The notes under the pieces were generated by a model. That model did not search any database, was not told the DNA's origin, and saw nothing but the letters and a program-made list of their open reading frames with translations. From JBEVJK01 sp963791325 (GTDB lineage Bacteria > Pseudomonadota > Alphaproteobacteria > Rhizobiales > Rhizobiaceae): DNA of 64,000 bases. Where the stretch lies: contig CAWBRU010000021.1 of the NCBI GenBank assembly GCA_963791325.1, forward strand, positions 248,001 through 312,000, written 5' to 3'. Each line of letters begins with the position of its first letter. Within the stretch, counting starts at the first letter, position 1. Made by a program: the position numbers and the translations under genes. Shown piece by piece: positions 1 to 10,417 of the stretch.

Positions 1-147
1 GTCGTCGTCGAGGTCTGAGCTTTGTCGTGCGGCAAGGCTAAGCTCGCCGGCGCCGGCGGCGTCGTCACCCTCAGCGTCGCGATCGTCGTCGTCCCCGGCC
101 CGGTGTAGGTCAGCGTCCATCTCGCGCTCATCATCGTCGTCCTTCAT
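1..147 (-). CDS. Asp-rich acidic protein, N-terminus only
   Basis: A reading frame starts at an ATG at 147 and runs leftwards off the window without a stop (49 codons). A strong ribosome site (GGGAG, 8 bases upstream) supports the start. The visible part begins MKDDDDEREMDAD and has three Asp runs with Ala/Gly-rich spacers, so it is very acidic and has no signal peptide. Acidic N-termini of this kind occur on large secreted repeat proteins, but nothing visible here proves that. The LuxR-type gene upstream is on the same strand. Function is unknown. Confidence 0.5.
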   Translation of the reverse strand, partial: MKDDDDEREMDADLHRAGDDDDRDAEGDDAAGAGELSLAARQSSDLDDD

Positions 148-295
148 GGCGGGAACTCCCTCGCCGCGCTGCCGCGCGTCTGAGGACGAAGACTCTCACC
201 TCGGTGCCGATCTCGAAAGTTGCCAAAGCTGGCGATGCCATACGGTGCGCCGGGTTGCTGCAAGGCCTCGGCCGCACCATTCGGGCAATAGAAGG

Positions 296-324
296 CGGCC
301 CGATGGGGTTACCCCATCGGGCCG
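296..324 (-). terminator. Perfect 13-bp stem-loop downstream of the LuxR-type gene
   Basis: An uninterrupted 13-base inverted repeat (CGGCCCGATGGGG and its complement) flanks a 3-base loop about 77 bases past the regulator's stop codon. It has no T-run on either side, so it may be an intergenic stem or a factor-assisted terminator rather than a textbook intrinsic one. A smaller GCCGGC-AAAA-GCCGGC hairpin sits at 366-381. Confidence 0.5.
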
Positions 325-400
325 GGCTGGTCTTGGGAGGACCGCGCGTCTTGATCTTTGCAATTGCCGGCAAAAGCCGGCGCGCCGTTTGCGTCCCGCT

Positions 401-1168
401 TCAGGCGTCGACATTGAGGAGAGTGCGCTGGACCGCCAGCGCCGCCTCCGTGCGATTGGTCGCCTTGAGCTTGCGCATGATCCGCGAGATGTGAACCTTG
501 ACGGTGTTCTGCGACAGCTTGAGCTCGTTGGCGATGATCTTGTTGGAGAGCCCGCGCTGCAGCGTTGCGATCACCTCGCGCTCGCGCTGGGTGAAGGCGA
601 CTTGCGCGCCCCTGGGCCCGACGACCGCCTCGGCGGCGATCGGCCCGACGGCGATCGGCGTGCGCATGTCCAGCCATTCGTCCATCGGCGGGGCTTCTTC
701 GACGCCGCGCCCTAACAGAACCGAGCGCGGAAAGTAGGCGCCCCCGGCGATCACCAGCTTCAGCGCGGCGAGCACGATCTCGATCCCGTCGCGGTCGGTG
801 ACGAAGCCGCGCACTCCGGCGCGGGCGGTGTCGGCGATGACGGCATCGGTGATGCTCGCCTCGTCCTGCTGGGTGATCAGCATCAGCGGTTCGCGGGCCA
901 TCGCTCGGCGCAGATGGGCGATGCATTGCACGACGCAGCTGTCGGCCATGCTGCGGCCATGGATATTGAGGATGAGCAGCTCGATCGGGCGGCCGGCAAG
1001 GGAGGCGATGTCGTGGGTCGAGGCGATCTCTTCGACCGCAAAGGCCGGCATCTCGTCGCGAAGGATGCGCGTCAGGCTGGTCCGCGACAGCACCTGGCGG
1101 TCGATGACGACGATCGTCGGCCGCTCAGAAGGAATGCCGCTCTGTTCAGGCGAAATCATGACAGTCAT
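401..1168 (-). CDS. LuxR/FixJ-type transcriptional regulator with atypical receiver
   Basis: This 255-residue DNA-binding regulator has a receiver-like fold at about residues 18-142 and a LuxR-type helix-turn-helix at about 192-242 (FTQREREVIATLQRGLSNK). Start ATG 1168 is chosen because GGGAGG lies 5 bases upstream; an upstream ATG at 1192 lacks such a site. The receiver looks degenerate: where the phospho-acceptor Asp normally follows the third strand, the protein reads LLILN (Asn near residue 68), and the N-terminal acidic pair is reduced to VID. I infer that it is not controlled by ordinary phosphorylation. No sensor kinase is next to it. It is divergent from ggt. Confidence 0.85.
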   Translation of the reverse strand: MTVMISPEQSGIPSERPTIVVIDRQVLSRTSLTRILRDEMPAFAVEEIASTHDIASLAGRPIELLILNIHGRSMADSCVVQCIAHLRRAMAREPLMLITQQDEASITDAVIADTARAGVRGFVTDRDGIEIVLAALKLVIAGGAYFPRSVLLGRGVEEAPPMDEWLDMRTPIAVGPIAAEAVVGPRGAQVAFTQREREVIATLQRGLSNKIIANELKLSQNTVKVHISRIMRKLKATNRTEAALAVQRTLLNVDA

Positions 1169-1530
1169 CGTTCCCTCCCTGTCTCTTCGCATGAGTCGTA
1201 AAGTCGGCCTCGGCGCCGCCGCCCGAAGCAGGCAGCGGCGCGCACCGCTCTTTTTTTGCGGACCACCCCCAGCCCTCCGCCCCAGCGTCGTCTGGTGGTC
1301 TCATCGAGCCGTTGGTTCGGCTCCTATGCTGAGACTAGACAGCGACCAGGGGTATGACTGTGAAAAGCATCACAGTAAGCGCTGATCGCTTACGTTGTTA
1401 TCAAAGGAGTATGAGTGCCCGCTTTTATTATGCGCCCGAAGTCGTTCGGCGCCACTGCCGTCCATGTTGCAAATGTCGCCAGCTTCCTTGACACTATGCC
1501 CCCAAGTATAGCCGCGCAAGGAGCATTTTA
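1169..1530. other. Divergent intergenic region, LuxR-type gene / ggt
   Basis: This 362-base spacer between two divergent genes should hold both promoters. The clearest element is the TGTGA-N6-TCACA palindrome listed separately. No coding frame is convincing here. Confidence 0.5.
1357..1376. promoter_or_regulatory. CRP/FNR-family-like binding site
   Basis: The palindrome ACTGTGA-AAAGCA-TCACAGT has 7-base arms and a 6-base spacer. Its core, TGTGA-N6-TCACA, is the consensus recognised by CRP-type proteins. It lies 155 bases before the ggt start and about 190 bases before the regulator start, so it could act on either gene. The protein that binds it in this organism is not known from the window. 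Confidence 0.6.
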
Positions 1531-3268
<1,738 letters not shown>

Positions 3269-3354
3269 GCCGAGCGGCCCGAATTTCAGCAGTGGCTTGA
3301 ACTGGCACGCCGTGGGCGGCTATCGTCGCGGCACTGCCACGGGAGGAATAGGCG

Positions 3355-3942
3355 ATGTCGGGCAAGAAGATCCTGATGCTGACCGGTGAGTTCACCGAAG
3401 AGTACGAAATCTTTGTCTTCCAGCAGGCGATGGAGGCCGTCGGCCACCAGGTCGACGTCGTCTGCCCGGACAAGAAGGCCGGCGAGCGCATCAAGACCTC
3501 GCTGCACGATTTCGAGGGCGACCAGACCTATACGGAGAAGCCGGGCCATCTGTTCACGCTCAACAAGAGCTTTGCCGACGTCGATGCGCGCCGCTATGAC
3601 GCCGTCTACTGCGCCGGCGGCCGCGGCCCCGAATATATCCGCACCGACAAGCGCGTGCAGGCGCTGGTGCGGCATTTCCACGAGGCCAAGAAGCCGATCT
3701 TCACCATCTGCCACGGTGTCCAGATCCTGGTCGCGGTCGATGGCGTGGTGCGCGGCAAGAAAGTCGGCGCGCTGGGCGCCTGCGAGCCGGAGGTGACGCT
3801 GGCCGGCGGCACCTATGTCGACCTGTCGCCGACCGAGGCGCTGGTCGACGGCACCATGGTGTCGGCAAAAGGCTGGACCGCGCTTGCCGCCTTCATGCGC
3901 GAGTGCCTGGCCGTGCTCGGCACCGAGATCCGGCACCGCTAG
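3355..3942 (+). CDS. DJ-1/PfpI family protein
   Basis: This 195-residue cytoplasmic protein has the DJ-1/PfpI glutamine-amidotransferase-like fold. The nucleophile-elbow Cys is at residue 119 in the motif FTICHGVQ, and an acidic residue near the N-terminus (EEYE) could help activate it. Members act as deglycases, chaperones, amidases or glyoxalases, and sequence alone does not choose among them. Length is normal for the family. The start has GGGAGG upstream. It follows ggt by 86 bases on the same strand and could be read from the same transcript. Confidence 0.85.
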   Translation: MSGKKILMLTGEFTEEYEIFVFQQAMEAVGHQVDVVCPDKKAGERIKTSLHDFEGDQTYTEKPGHLFTLNKSFADVDARRYDAVYCAGGRGPEYIRTDKRVQALVRHFHEAKKPIFTICHGVQILVAVDGVVRGKKVGALGACEPEVTLAGGTYVDLSPTEALVDGTMVSAKGWTALAAFMRECLAVLGTEIRHR

Positions 3943-4125
3943 TTCAAGCGGCTGGCGCTTCGCCTTCGAGCATAGCTTTGCTGGCGGGCCGTGCCGGCCG
4001 CAACGGACGTTTGCGCAAGGCAGGGCGCGGCGCGATCGCCGTGCTTTCGGCCGCACGCTGTCCTCTGCCAGGGTTGACGGCCGATCCGCGAGACGCCACG
4101 ACGAGGGGCGGATCAGAAAGGCTGG

Positions 4126-5115
4126 ATGGAAATGCGCAGGATCTTGTTCGGGGCGGCGTTGGCCGTGTTGTTCGCCACCCTCGGCAGCGGCTGGGCGGCC
4201 GACAGCCTGCTCAACGCGTCCTACGACGTCGGCCGCGAGCTGTTTGCGGCCGAGAACAAGGCTTTCGTCGCCGCCCATCCGGGCGTCACCATCAACCAGT
4301 CGCATGCCGGCACCTCCAAGCAGGCGCGCTCCATTGCCGAAGGGCTGGCGGCCGACGTCGTCACCTTCAACCAGGTCACCGATATCGACTTTCTGGTCCA
4401 ATCCGGGCTGATCGCTGCGGGCTGGCAAAAGAATTTCCCCAACAATGCCTCGCCGTTCTACTCGTTGCCCTCGTTTCTGGTGCGCAAGGGCAATCCCAAG
4501 AACATCAAGGATTGGAACGATCTGGTGCGTGACGACGTCCAGGTGATCTTCCCCAATCCCAAGACCTCGGGCAATGCGCGCTACACCTATCTCGCCGCGG
4601 TCGCCTACGCCAAGCAGGCGTTCGGCGACGACCCGGCCAAGGTCGAGGCGTTCGTCAACAAGCTGTTTGCCAATGTGCCGGTGTTCGATACCGGCGGCCG
4701 GGCGGCGACCACCACCTTCCTGGAGCGCGGAATCGGCGATGTGCTGATCAGCTTCGAATCCGAGACCACCTCGATCGCCAAGGAATACGGCGCCGGCCAG
4801 GTCGAGACGGTGGTGCCGTCGATGAGCCTGCTGGCCGAGTTTCCAGTGGCCATCGTCGACAAGGTCGTCGACGCCCGCGGCTCGCGCGACCTGGCCAAGA
4901 CCTATCTCGATTTCCTCTACACGCCCGACGGGCAGCGGATTGCCGCCGAGCATGGCAACCGGGTGCGCGACCCGGCCGTGGCGGCCGCCTTCGCCAAGCA
5001 GTTCCCCGACATCAAGCTGGTCACCGTCGAGCAGGTCTTCGGCGGCTGGGATGCGGTGCAGAAGCAGCATTTCGGCAAGGGCGGACTGCTCGACAAGGTG
5101 ATCGCCGGCCGCTGA
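4126..5115 (+). CDS. sbp: Sulfate/thiosulfate ABC transporter substrate-binding protein
   Basis: This 329-residue periplasmic binding protein of the sulfate family has a signal peptide at about 1-24 ending near WAA, followed by the typical mature start LLNASYDVGRELF and later the SGNARYTYLAA stretch seen in sulfate-binding proteins. It should deliver sulfate or thiosulfate to a CysTWA-type importer, but no such permease or ATPase gene follows, since the next feature is a tRNA. ATG 4126 has AAAGG just upstream; ATG 4132 is an alternative. The family assignment is firm; the exact anion is not. Confidence 0.9.
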   Translation: MEMRRILFGAALAVLFATLGSGWAADSLLNASYDVGRELFAAENKAFVAAHPGVTINQSHAGTSKQARSIAEGLAADVVTFNQVTDIDFLVQSGLIAAGWQKNFPNNASPFYSLPSFLVRKGNPKNIKDWNDLVRDDVQVIFPNPKTSGNARYTYLAAVAYAKQAFGDDPAKVEAFVNKLFANVPVFDTGGRAATTTFLERGIGDVLISFESETTSIAKEYGAGQVETVVPSMSLLAEFPVAIVDKVVDARGSRDLAKTYLDFLYTPDGQRIAAEHGNRVRDPAVAAAFAKQFPDIKLVTVEQVFGGWDAVQKQHFGKGGLLDKVIAGR

Positions 5116-5218
5116 GCCTGCCCGCCCCTGCCGCTCTTGACCGGCGCGGCGGCTTGACTATTTGGCTGTCGAGGCTAAAAAGCGGCGCAGCCTGCGCGAC
5201 CGCGTCGCAGCCGCCCTG

Positions 5219-5293
5219 CTGGGGAATAGGTTAACGGTAGACCCACGGACTCTGACTCCGTTAGTCCTGGTTCGAATCCAGGTTCCCCAGCCA
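5219..5293 (+). tRNA. tRNA-Gln(CTG)
   Basis: A full cloverleaf is visible: a 7-base acceptor stem (CTGGGGA with TCCCCAG), an anticodon stem ACGGA/TCCGT around the loop CTCTGAC (anticodon CTG), a T-arm with GGTTCGAATCC, and an encoded CCA at 5291-5293. It decodes CAG as glutamine. The accessory zone begins immediately 3' of it, and the 3' end of a tRNA is a common attachment site for integrating elements. Confidence 0.95.
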
Positions 5294-5711
5294 AACAACT
5301 CCTGAAATCTGAGAAAATCTGGAACGGGCTGAGAAGGCTGTTTTGAGCTATGTCGCTCATGTACACGCCACCCCAGCCACTTGAAATTCCTGTATAATTG
5401 ACGCTCCAAAAGGTACGACCGAAACGCTCACGGACCCGCCACGGACCCAAGTTGTGGGTAACACGGTCGGGGCACGACTCGCGACCTTTCAATGCGATCG
5501 ACTACCTCAGATTGAGAAATACGCCGGCGTCCCGCTGGCGTGCGGCTCTTGTCAGTGATGCTGAACTCGTTCGGCTCTGGACCTTCGCCAACACCGCCAA
5601 GTGGGCAACGGTCAGCTCGCAGACAGAAGCTTGCCCCGGACTCGAGACCGGGCGCGGTTCAGCAACCCGACGTCAGGGAACTGCAGACCAACGTCCTAGC
5701 AGCGAAGGCAT
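5294..5711. other. Region 3' of tRNA-Gln without a recognisable gene
   Basis: I find no coding sequence I can support in these 418 bases. No integrase gene and no second copy of the tRNA 3' end was seen by eye. If an element integrated here, its recombinase has been lost or lies elsewhere. Confidence 0.4.
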
Positions 5712-6542
5712 CTACGCGGGCAGACGACCCGTCAGCCGAAAGAACATGTTGGAGGTCACAAGCACCTCGGGATTGGCGAGATGGCGCTCCAGGGCCTTGA
5801 TGTCATTGTCCAGTTCGGCCCGCCCAATGAAGCCTCCGCTTACGAGCTTGTCTCGAACATTGTTGATGAAGTCCCGCAAGATGGGTCGACGCTCGTGGCC
5901 GTGTGGATAGACATGCTCGACCGCGTCGACGCCCAGGTCGACGACCCCAGCATCGCGGAACAGCCGATGCGTCCGGCGGCCGATGAACAGATCAATGCCT
6001 TGGGCTGCTGAATACGCCTGATATGCATCCAACAAACGGGTCCACGCAGGTAGTGGCGGATCGCAGGTATGGGCGATGAAGTCGGCCTCAAAGCTCGCCA
6101 CCCAGCCGCCTGGACGCACCAGCGAGACCATCTCGCTCACGATCTTCTCGGGATGCGGCACATTGACGAGGACGAGCCGCATATGCGCCCCGTCAAACGA
6201 TCCTCGCGGCAAGCCGGTATCGTAGGCGTCCCCCTCCCGCACATCGACCTGCGACAAACCCTGCTCAGCTACGAATCGGAGCGCAAGGGCGACAAAATCT
6301 GCACTGCGCTCGATGCCAAGGACAGATCCGGCGGACCCGACACGCCGACTTAGTAGGTGCAGCACACCGCCTGGGCCGCAGCCCAGATCAATGACGTGTT
6401 CACCTGGCTTGATTCCGATCCGGTCGAGTTGAGCCTCAGAATCCGGCGCGAGATTGGCAATTTGACACCTAAGCCGTTCTGTCTCGGCTTCACCTCGACC
6501 CAACAAATAGATGTCTGGCTCACTCACGCCGCTCTCCCTCAT
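5712..6542 (-). CDS. Class I SAM-dependent methyltransferase
   Basis: The protein has a Rossmann-type methyltransferase domain. Motif I is VIDLGCGPGG (about residues 50-59 from ATG 6542), followed by an acidic strand end in GIERS and motif GGWVASFEAD. The N-terminus SGVSEPDIYLLGRG is typical of a family of small-molecule methyltransferases related to UbiE/Cfa-type enzymes, so the acceptor is unknown. The open frame extends up to a TTG at 6596, but neither it nor the ATGs at 6569 and 6542 has a good ribosome site, so the start is uncertain. It is the first well-preserved gene past the tRNA. Confidence 0.75.
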   Translation of the reverse strand: MRESGVSEPDIYLLGRGEAETERLRCQIANLAPDSEAQLDRIGIKPGEHVIDLGCGPGGVLHLLSRRVGSAGSVLGIERSADFVALALRFVAEQGLSQVDVREGDAYDTGLPRGSFDGAHMRLVLVNVPHPEKIVSEMVSLVRPGGWVASFEADFIAHTCDPPLPAWTRLLDAYQAYSAAQGIDLFIGRRTHRLFRDAGVVDLGVDAVEHVYPHGHERRPILRDFINNVRDKLVSGGFIGRAELDNDIKALERHLANPEVLVTSNMFFRLTGRLPA

Positions 6543-6893
6543 CACGCAGGCGTCTAAGAGTAGTGGCATACTGGGATTGTATATTGGCGCGGTCAACGGA
6601 TTTGAGAGAGGTAGATCGGAACCTCGTCAGCGGCGACTTGGAGATGAGTGTGTTGCAATCGATGCACACGAGTGGGGACCCCTTTCTGGAGGTCTTGGCC
6701 GCTGGGCAAGACCTTGGCCAACCACTTAGGAAAAACTCACGCCCTTTAGTCACTGCTAACCGACGATCTATCGCGGCGACGCGGAGATTGCGCGTGAAAG
6801 TCAACCGGACGTGAAGGCGCTTACAAAATGTGGCGGCTACCTGGCGTAGAATTTTGACCAAGATTTGAACCCCATCCTTGAAAGAATTGACCG

Positions 6894-7088
6894 ATGTCTG
6901 ACACCAGCGTTGGCACGGCGGCTGGCCTCGTTTTCGCCGCCCGCAAGTACTTCGGGATAGCGAAACTGAACCCCCGCAGAAAGCAGAGTGGGTTGGTTGA
7001 CTACGAATCGTTCGGCCTCCATCAACGACTTATGACGAGGGATGAGGCCGAGGTTCTCATGCGCAGATATCGGCACGGAGTGCGTTAG
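6894..7088 (+). CDS. Hypothetical 64-residue protein
   Basis: This short basic frame begins MSDTSVGTAAGLVFAARKYFG and has no recognised domain. A weak ribosome site (GAAAG) precedes the ATG. Composition is not obviously unlike coding DNA, but with no homology visible and many decayed genes nearby it may be a chance frame. Confidence 0.3.
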   Translation: MSDTSVGTAAGLVFAARKYFGIAKLNPRRKQSGLVDYESFGLHQRLMTRDEAEVLMRRYRHGVR

Positions 7089-7177
7089 GCCTTTACAAGT
7101 GTGATCTAGCTTACATTGCGATCGCTCTGGTTGGAGTAAAATCGTGAGGCTCTCCTCTCTTGTGAAAGGATTGAGCG

Positions 7178-7378
7178 ATGCGCGAGCACCTAGAGCACGA
7201 CGAGCATAAACAGCCTTCGGCTAGAGAGACCATCCTGGGCCTCTTGATACTTTTCGCCTTGGCAACAGCAATCTGGTTCTTCGTTGAAGAATCCAAAAAT
7301 CCCCACGTGAATACCTGGGTCGAGGTCGACCACTTCGACAATATGGAAAGGCCAGAGGCAAAATTGCCCGAAGGGTAA
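7178..7378 (+). CDS. Small single-pass membrane protein
   Basis: This 66-residue protein has a charged, His-rich N-terminus (HLEHDEHKQP), one hydrophobic helix at about residues 19-36 (TILGLLILFALATAIWFF) and a polar C-terminus. AAAGGA stands 7 bases before the ATG. The layout suggests an inner-membrane protein with a short cytoplasmic N-terminus. No family is recognised and no operon partner is adjacent. Confidence 0.5.
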   Translation: MREHLEHDEHKQPSARETILGLLILFALATAIWFFVEESKNPHVNTWVEVDHFDNMERPEAKLPEG

Positions 7379-7715
7379 TTGAGTACGCTAGCAGCCGACC
7401 ACAGGTTCCGCGGGGTCGAACTACAACATGCCCCGCAATGGGACGCGCTGTCTGCCATGGAAGAATGGGAAGGTTGGTTCTCGTGGCGCCGTTCGGGGGA
7501 GTTGCGGGGTGGTCTCGCGCGGGACAGCGGGCGGCGGCTGGCCGAGGAGTGCGACCGGCCATAAGGCGCCGGCCTACCCTCGGCTCGCCTTGAGTAAGAA
7601 GCGTCCGAAGTGGCGGCACTTGACGACCTGACTAGCCGCCCGATGTCTTAGCGCGGCCGGCCGATTTTGCACCGTCGGCGACGGCCGGGTCAGCCAAGCG
7701 CGAGGAAGCCGCACC
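7379..7715. other. Non-coding or decayed stretch
   Basis: This 337-base stretch contains only short overlapping frames on both strands with no domain, start signal or composition that supports a gene. Confidence 0.35.
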
Positions 7716-7913
7716 ATGATCAAAGCCAAGCATATACCGGATGCGATCCGCGAACGTGATGCGCTTGACCGAATCGCCCAAGCGCGCGCTTACGTCTTTG
7801 CCGCCCATGACATGATCGAGGGGCTGAGCGACAAGAGCAGAGCTGCGAAGGTTAGCCTCGCACTTATCGCGGCTGATCAGCACCTCAACGAAGCTGTTCG
7901 ATCGCTTCACTAG
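7716..7913 (+). CDS. Hypothetical 65-residue helical protein
   Basis: This short protein (MIKAKHIPDAIRERDALDRI...) is predicted by eye to be almost entirely alpha-helical with an amphipathic pattern and no membrane segment. GAGGAA lies 8 bases before the ATG and the frame ends in a clean stop, which supports a real gene. No family recognised. Confidence 0.5.
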   Translation: MIKAKHIPDAIRERDALDRIAQARAYVFAAHDMIEGLSDKSRAAKVSLALIAADQHLNEAVRSLH

Positions 7914-8540
7914 TAATTCTCCCAGTGACAACGCAGCAGGTGCCCGGCGGAGCTGGGCTCGGGGTAGAGTGGGCGCCCCGCCGGGCTACCGCGCGTGTGG
8001 TTGGGCTTCACACCGCGGCCGGTCGCGGCATGCTCCCTGCTGCTGCCACGCACCGCAATCAGCTTGCGCCTCAGCCTGCCGGCGCACCATGAGCAGAAGT
8101 GCCTACCCGGCGCGGCACCAATTTTGAAGGCCCGATAGCGGCCGGTTTTCCGTTGTGAACGGTCCTCAAATGCGCACCCCAAACGCATTGCCGATCTTGA
8201 GGCGCTGTGGGGCAAACTCAGCGGGGAGTGCTTCGTCCGGTAGAACGACGCTCGGCGAGCCGAAGCCGGCCGGAAGGTCGTGGTACGAGCCCTTGCTGAA
8301 GCGCGGGATGCGCTCCGGGCCGTCGACGCCAAGGTGGCGCTATCATTGAGGCCCCGCTCAGCGGCGAGTAGCTTAGTTGGTCTCTTCAAAGTAGCGAACG
8401 AGCTGCTGGGTCATTGGTGGTCCTGCATACAGGTCTTGTAATAGCCGTTAGAGTCGGACCGGCCCTGGCTCGCCGCCGTGCAGACGTCGACGAGATTCCC
8501 CACTCCTCGTAGGCGTGGTGCTGGTGGGGACCCATTCAGC
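7914..8540. other. Decayed region with fragmentary coding traces
   Basis: No intact gene is visible. Two traces look protein-like. On the plus strand at about 8170-8340 there are Ala/Arg-rich helical stretches (AHPKRIADLEALWGKL, a stop, then ALAEARDALRAVDAK). On the minus strand at 8411-8500 there is a Cys-containing tail ending GYYKTCMQDHQ. Both lack starts or are interrupted, so I read them as remnants. Confidence 0.3.
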
Positions 8541-8849
8541 GACGCTGGCGAGCACGAGCGAGCGCAAGGTGTCGAGCCCTGGAAAGCTGTCATTGACGCG
8601 ACAACTCACAGGTTCCGGCCGATCATGCTGACCGCGGCCGCCGCGATCCTCGGCATGATCACAATTAAGCACGACGTGTTTTGGGGGCCGATGGCCTACG
8701 CCATTGTCGGCGGGCTCGCCGTCGCCACGGTGCTGACCCTGGTCTTCCTCCCGGCTCTTTATGTCGCCGTCAACGGCATCCGGGACAAGCACGAAGCAAA
8801 GTCGAAGGTCGAGGTGCCGGCATTTTCGATTCTCGCACTCCAGCATTGA
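8541..8849 (+). pseudogene. C-terminal fragment of an RND efflux pump
   Basis: This is the last ~100 residues of a HAE1/AcrB-type inner-membrane pump. It contains EHERAQGVEPWKAVIDATTHRFR and then two transmembrane helices with the family phrase LTAAAAILGMI and FWGPMAYAIVGGL. Over 900 residues are missing upstream; before 8541 the frame no longer resembles the family. It cannot make a functional pump, and no membrane-fusion protein gene is present. Confidence 0.8.
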
Positions 8850-8864
8850 AGAGGGAGGGCAATC

Positions 8865-9116
8865 ATGCCGGAAATAACGTTTGCCCTCGATCGCCTTGTT
8901 GGAGCGAATGCCCACGAGCTACCCGCTTATGGAGCCGACAAGAGACGTGCTTACCTGGTCAAACCGGCTCTCATGGCGAATCGGGCTCGGTCTTTTGGGG
9001 CCGAGGCGGTAAAGGTATCTGGAGTCAGGGTTACCAAGCCGGCGCGCTGCCGGCGCCCTTTAGTAACGGTCGCCTTTTCGCCGCGTTCGCAGCGAGTAGT
9101 TGGTGGACGCTGGTAA
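8865..9116 (+). CDS. Hypothetical 83-residue protein
   Basis: This frame begins MPEITFALDRLVGANAHELP and is preceded by an excellent ribosome site (GGGAGGG, 5 bases before ATG). It follows the pump remnant by 15 bases. The C-terminal third is Arg/Val-rich and low in information, so the true gene may be truncated. No domain recognised. Confidence 0.35.
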   Translation: MPEITFALDRLVGANAHELPAYGADKRRAYLVKPALMANRARSFGAEAVKVSGVRVTKPARCRRPLVTVAFSPRSQRVVGGRW

Positions 9117-9199
9117 TAGGCTGATTGGGCAAATGAAACTGACCGGTCCAAGGGGCCTCGCGAACACATGCACAGATCGGAAAGATCGAGGAACACACT

Positions 9200-9634
9200 G
9201 TGAACCCGGCAACACTTTCGGCTCTCTCGGCGTTGGCCGGCTCGGCCATTGGCGCTCTGGCATCCGTTGCAACGACCTGGCTAACGCAGCACCATCAGGA
9301 TCAAACGCAACGACGGAACCAGGAAGCTTCGCGACGCGAGCGCCTGTTCGGCGAGTTCATTGACCAGGCATCAAAGACCTATGCCGACGGCATGGTCCAG
9401 GAACGACTGGATGACCCCGTCAAGCTTGTTCCCATGTATGCTACCATCAACAAGCTTCGCCTGTTTGCAAAGCCAGCTACTATCCGGGCAGCCGAGGCAG
9501 TGCTGGACGGCATCGTCGAGACATATGCGGCTGCTCCGTCTGCTCTGAAGCCGCACAACTCGGATGGCGCTGCCCGTGACATCCTGCGTGATTTTGCGGA
9601 CGCCTGCCGGGCGGAGTTGACCGATCTGCGGTGA
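9200..9634 (+). CDS. Membrane-anchored hypothetical protein
   Basis: This 144-residue protein has an N-terminal hydrophobic helix (about residues 5-27, LSALSALAGSAIGALASV), then a Gln/Arg-rich coiled-coil-like stretch and a helical domain. It resembles a widespread uncharacterised alphaproteobacterial type with one N-terminal anchor and a cytoplasmic helical part. The start is a GTG with GAGGAA upstream. It lies 16 bases before the truncated hydrolase on the same strand; no functional link is evident. Confidence 0.65.
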   Translation: MNPATLSALSALAGSAIGALASVATTWLTQHHQDQTQRRNQEASRRERLFGEFIDQASKTYADGMVQERLDDPVKLVPMYATINKLRLFAKPATIRAAEAVLDGIVETYAAAPSALKPHNSDGAARDILRDFADACRAELTDLR

Positions 9635-9649
9635 CTCACAGCGGTCAGC

Positions 9650-10417
9650 ATGCACGAAATTAGTCGCCCTGCTTGCATATATTCACTCGGCTCCGCTGCA
9701 GGTGCAGTTGGTCAAATGTTGGAACGAAGAAAGGGTTGCGCGCTACGTCCACTGTTGAGCGCCGGGGTTGTCGGGGAGGCGACCGTCAGTTTGGTTGCGC
9801 GAGCGCTGCCAAACACGCTTCGGGGCCTTGAGGCGGACGCTGCAGTCATCTCAACGTACCTCAAAACTGTTTCCGGACCGGTGGTTCTCGTCGGCCACTC
9901 TTACGGTGGCTCCGTCATCAGCGTCGCGTCTGCGAATGCTTCGAACGTGAAGGCATTAGTATACGTGGATGCCTTCGCTCCCGAAGCCTGTGAATCAATC
10001 GAAGAAGAGCTCGCAAGCGGACCTCCACCGCCAGCGGACTTCACCATTGCCGTGCCATTCACCACGCCGACCGGCGGCGACGCAGATCTCTATGTGAACG
10101 CGAAGTATTTCGGGGTGATCTTTGCGTCTGCGGAATCTCCGGAGGTTGCAGCGCGCTTGGCCGCGACGCAGCGACCTTTCGCCGCGCGCTGCCTGACGGA
10201 TAAAGCACCGACTGCAATCGGTTGGAAGACGATCCCTTCGTGGTACGTCATGGGCGACGCCGACAAAGTCATACCACCCGACATTCAAGAGAAATTCGCC
10301 ACGCGAGCGAAGTCGAAAGTCTACCACGTTCCGGGTGGTGATCATCCGAGCATGATCGCGCATCCCGACGTGACGGTGGCAGCGATTGAAGATGCGGCAA
10401 ATACCATTGCCCATTGA
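9650..10417 (+). CDS. Alpha/beta hydrolase lacking a normal N-terminus
   Basis: The C-terminal two thirds match small alpha/beta hydrolases of the EstC/salicylate-esterase type. The nucleophile elbow is VLVGHSYGGSV, a later GDADKVIPP supplies the acid, and GGDHPSM supplies the His. The first ~60 residues do not contain the expected oxyanion strand motif (VHG-type), and the text before LRGLEADAAVIS is not family-like. I infer an N-terminal rearrangement, so activity is doubtful. Substrate unknown. Confidence 0.65.
   Translation: MHEISRPACIYSLGSAAGAVGQMLERRKGCALRPLLSAGVVGEATVSLVARALPNTLRGLEADAAVISTYLKTVSGPVVLVGHSYGGSVISVASANASNVKALVYVDAFAPEACESIEEELASGPPPPADFTIAVPFTTPTGGDADLYVNAKYFGVIFASAESPEVAARLAATQRPFAARCLTDKAPTAIGWKTIPSWYVMGDADKVIPPDIQEKFATRAKSKVYHVPGGDHPSMIAHPDVTVAAIEDAANTIAH

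Noticed and set aside
5158..5492. Minus-strand frames over the tRNA reading GEPGFEPGLTESESVG
   Set aside because: This is the well-known false frame produced by tRNA sequence read antisense.
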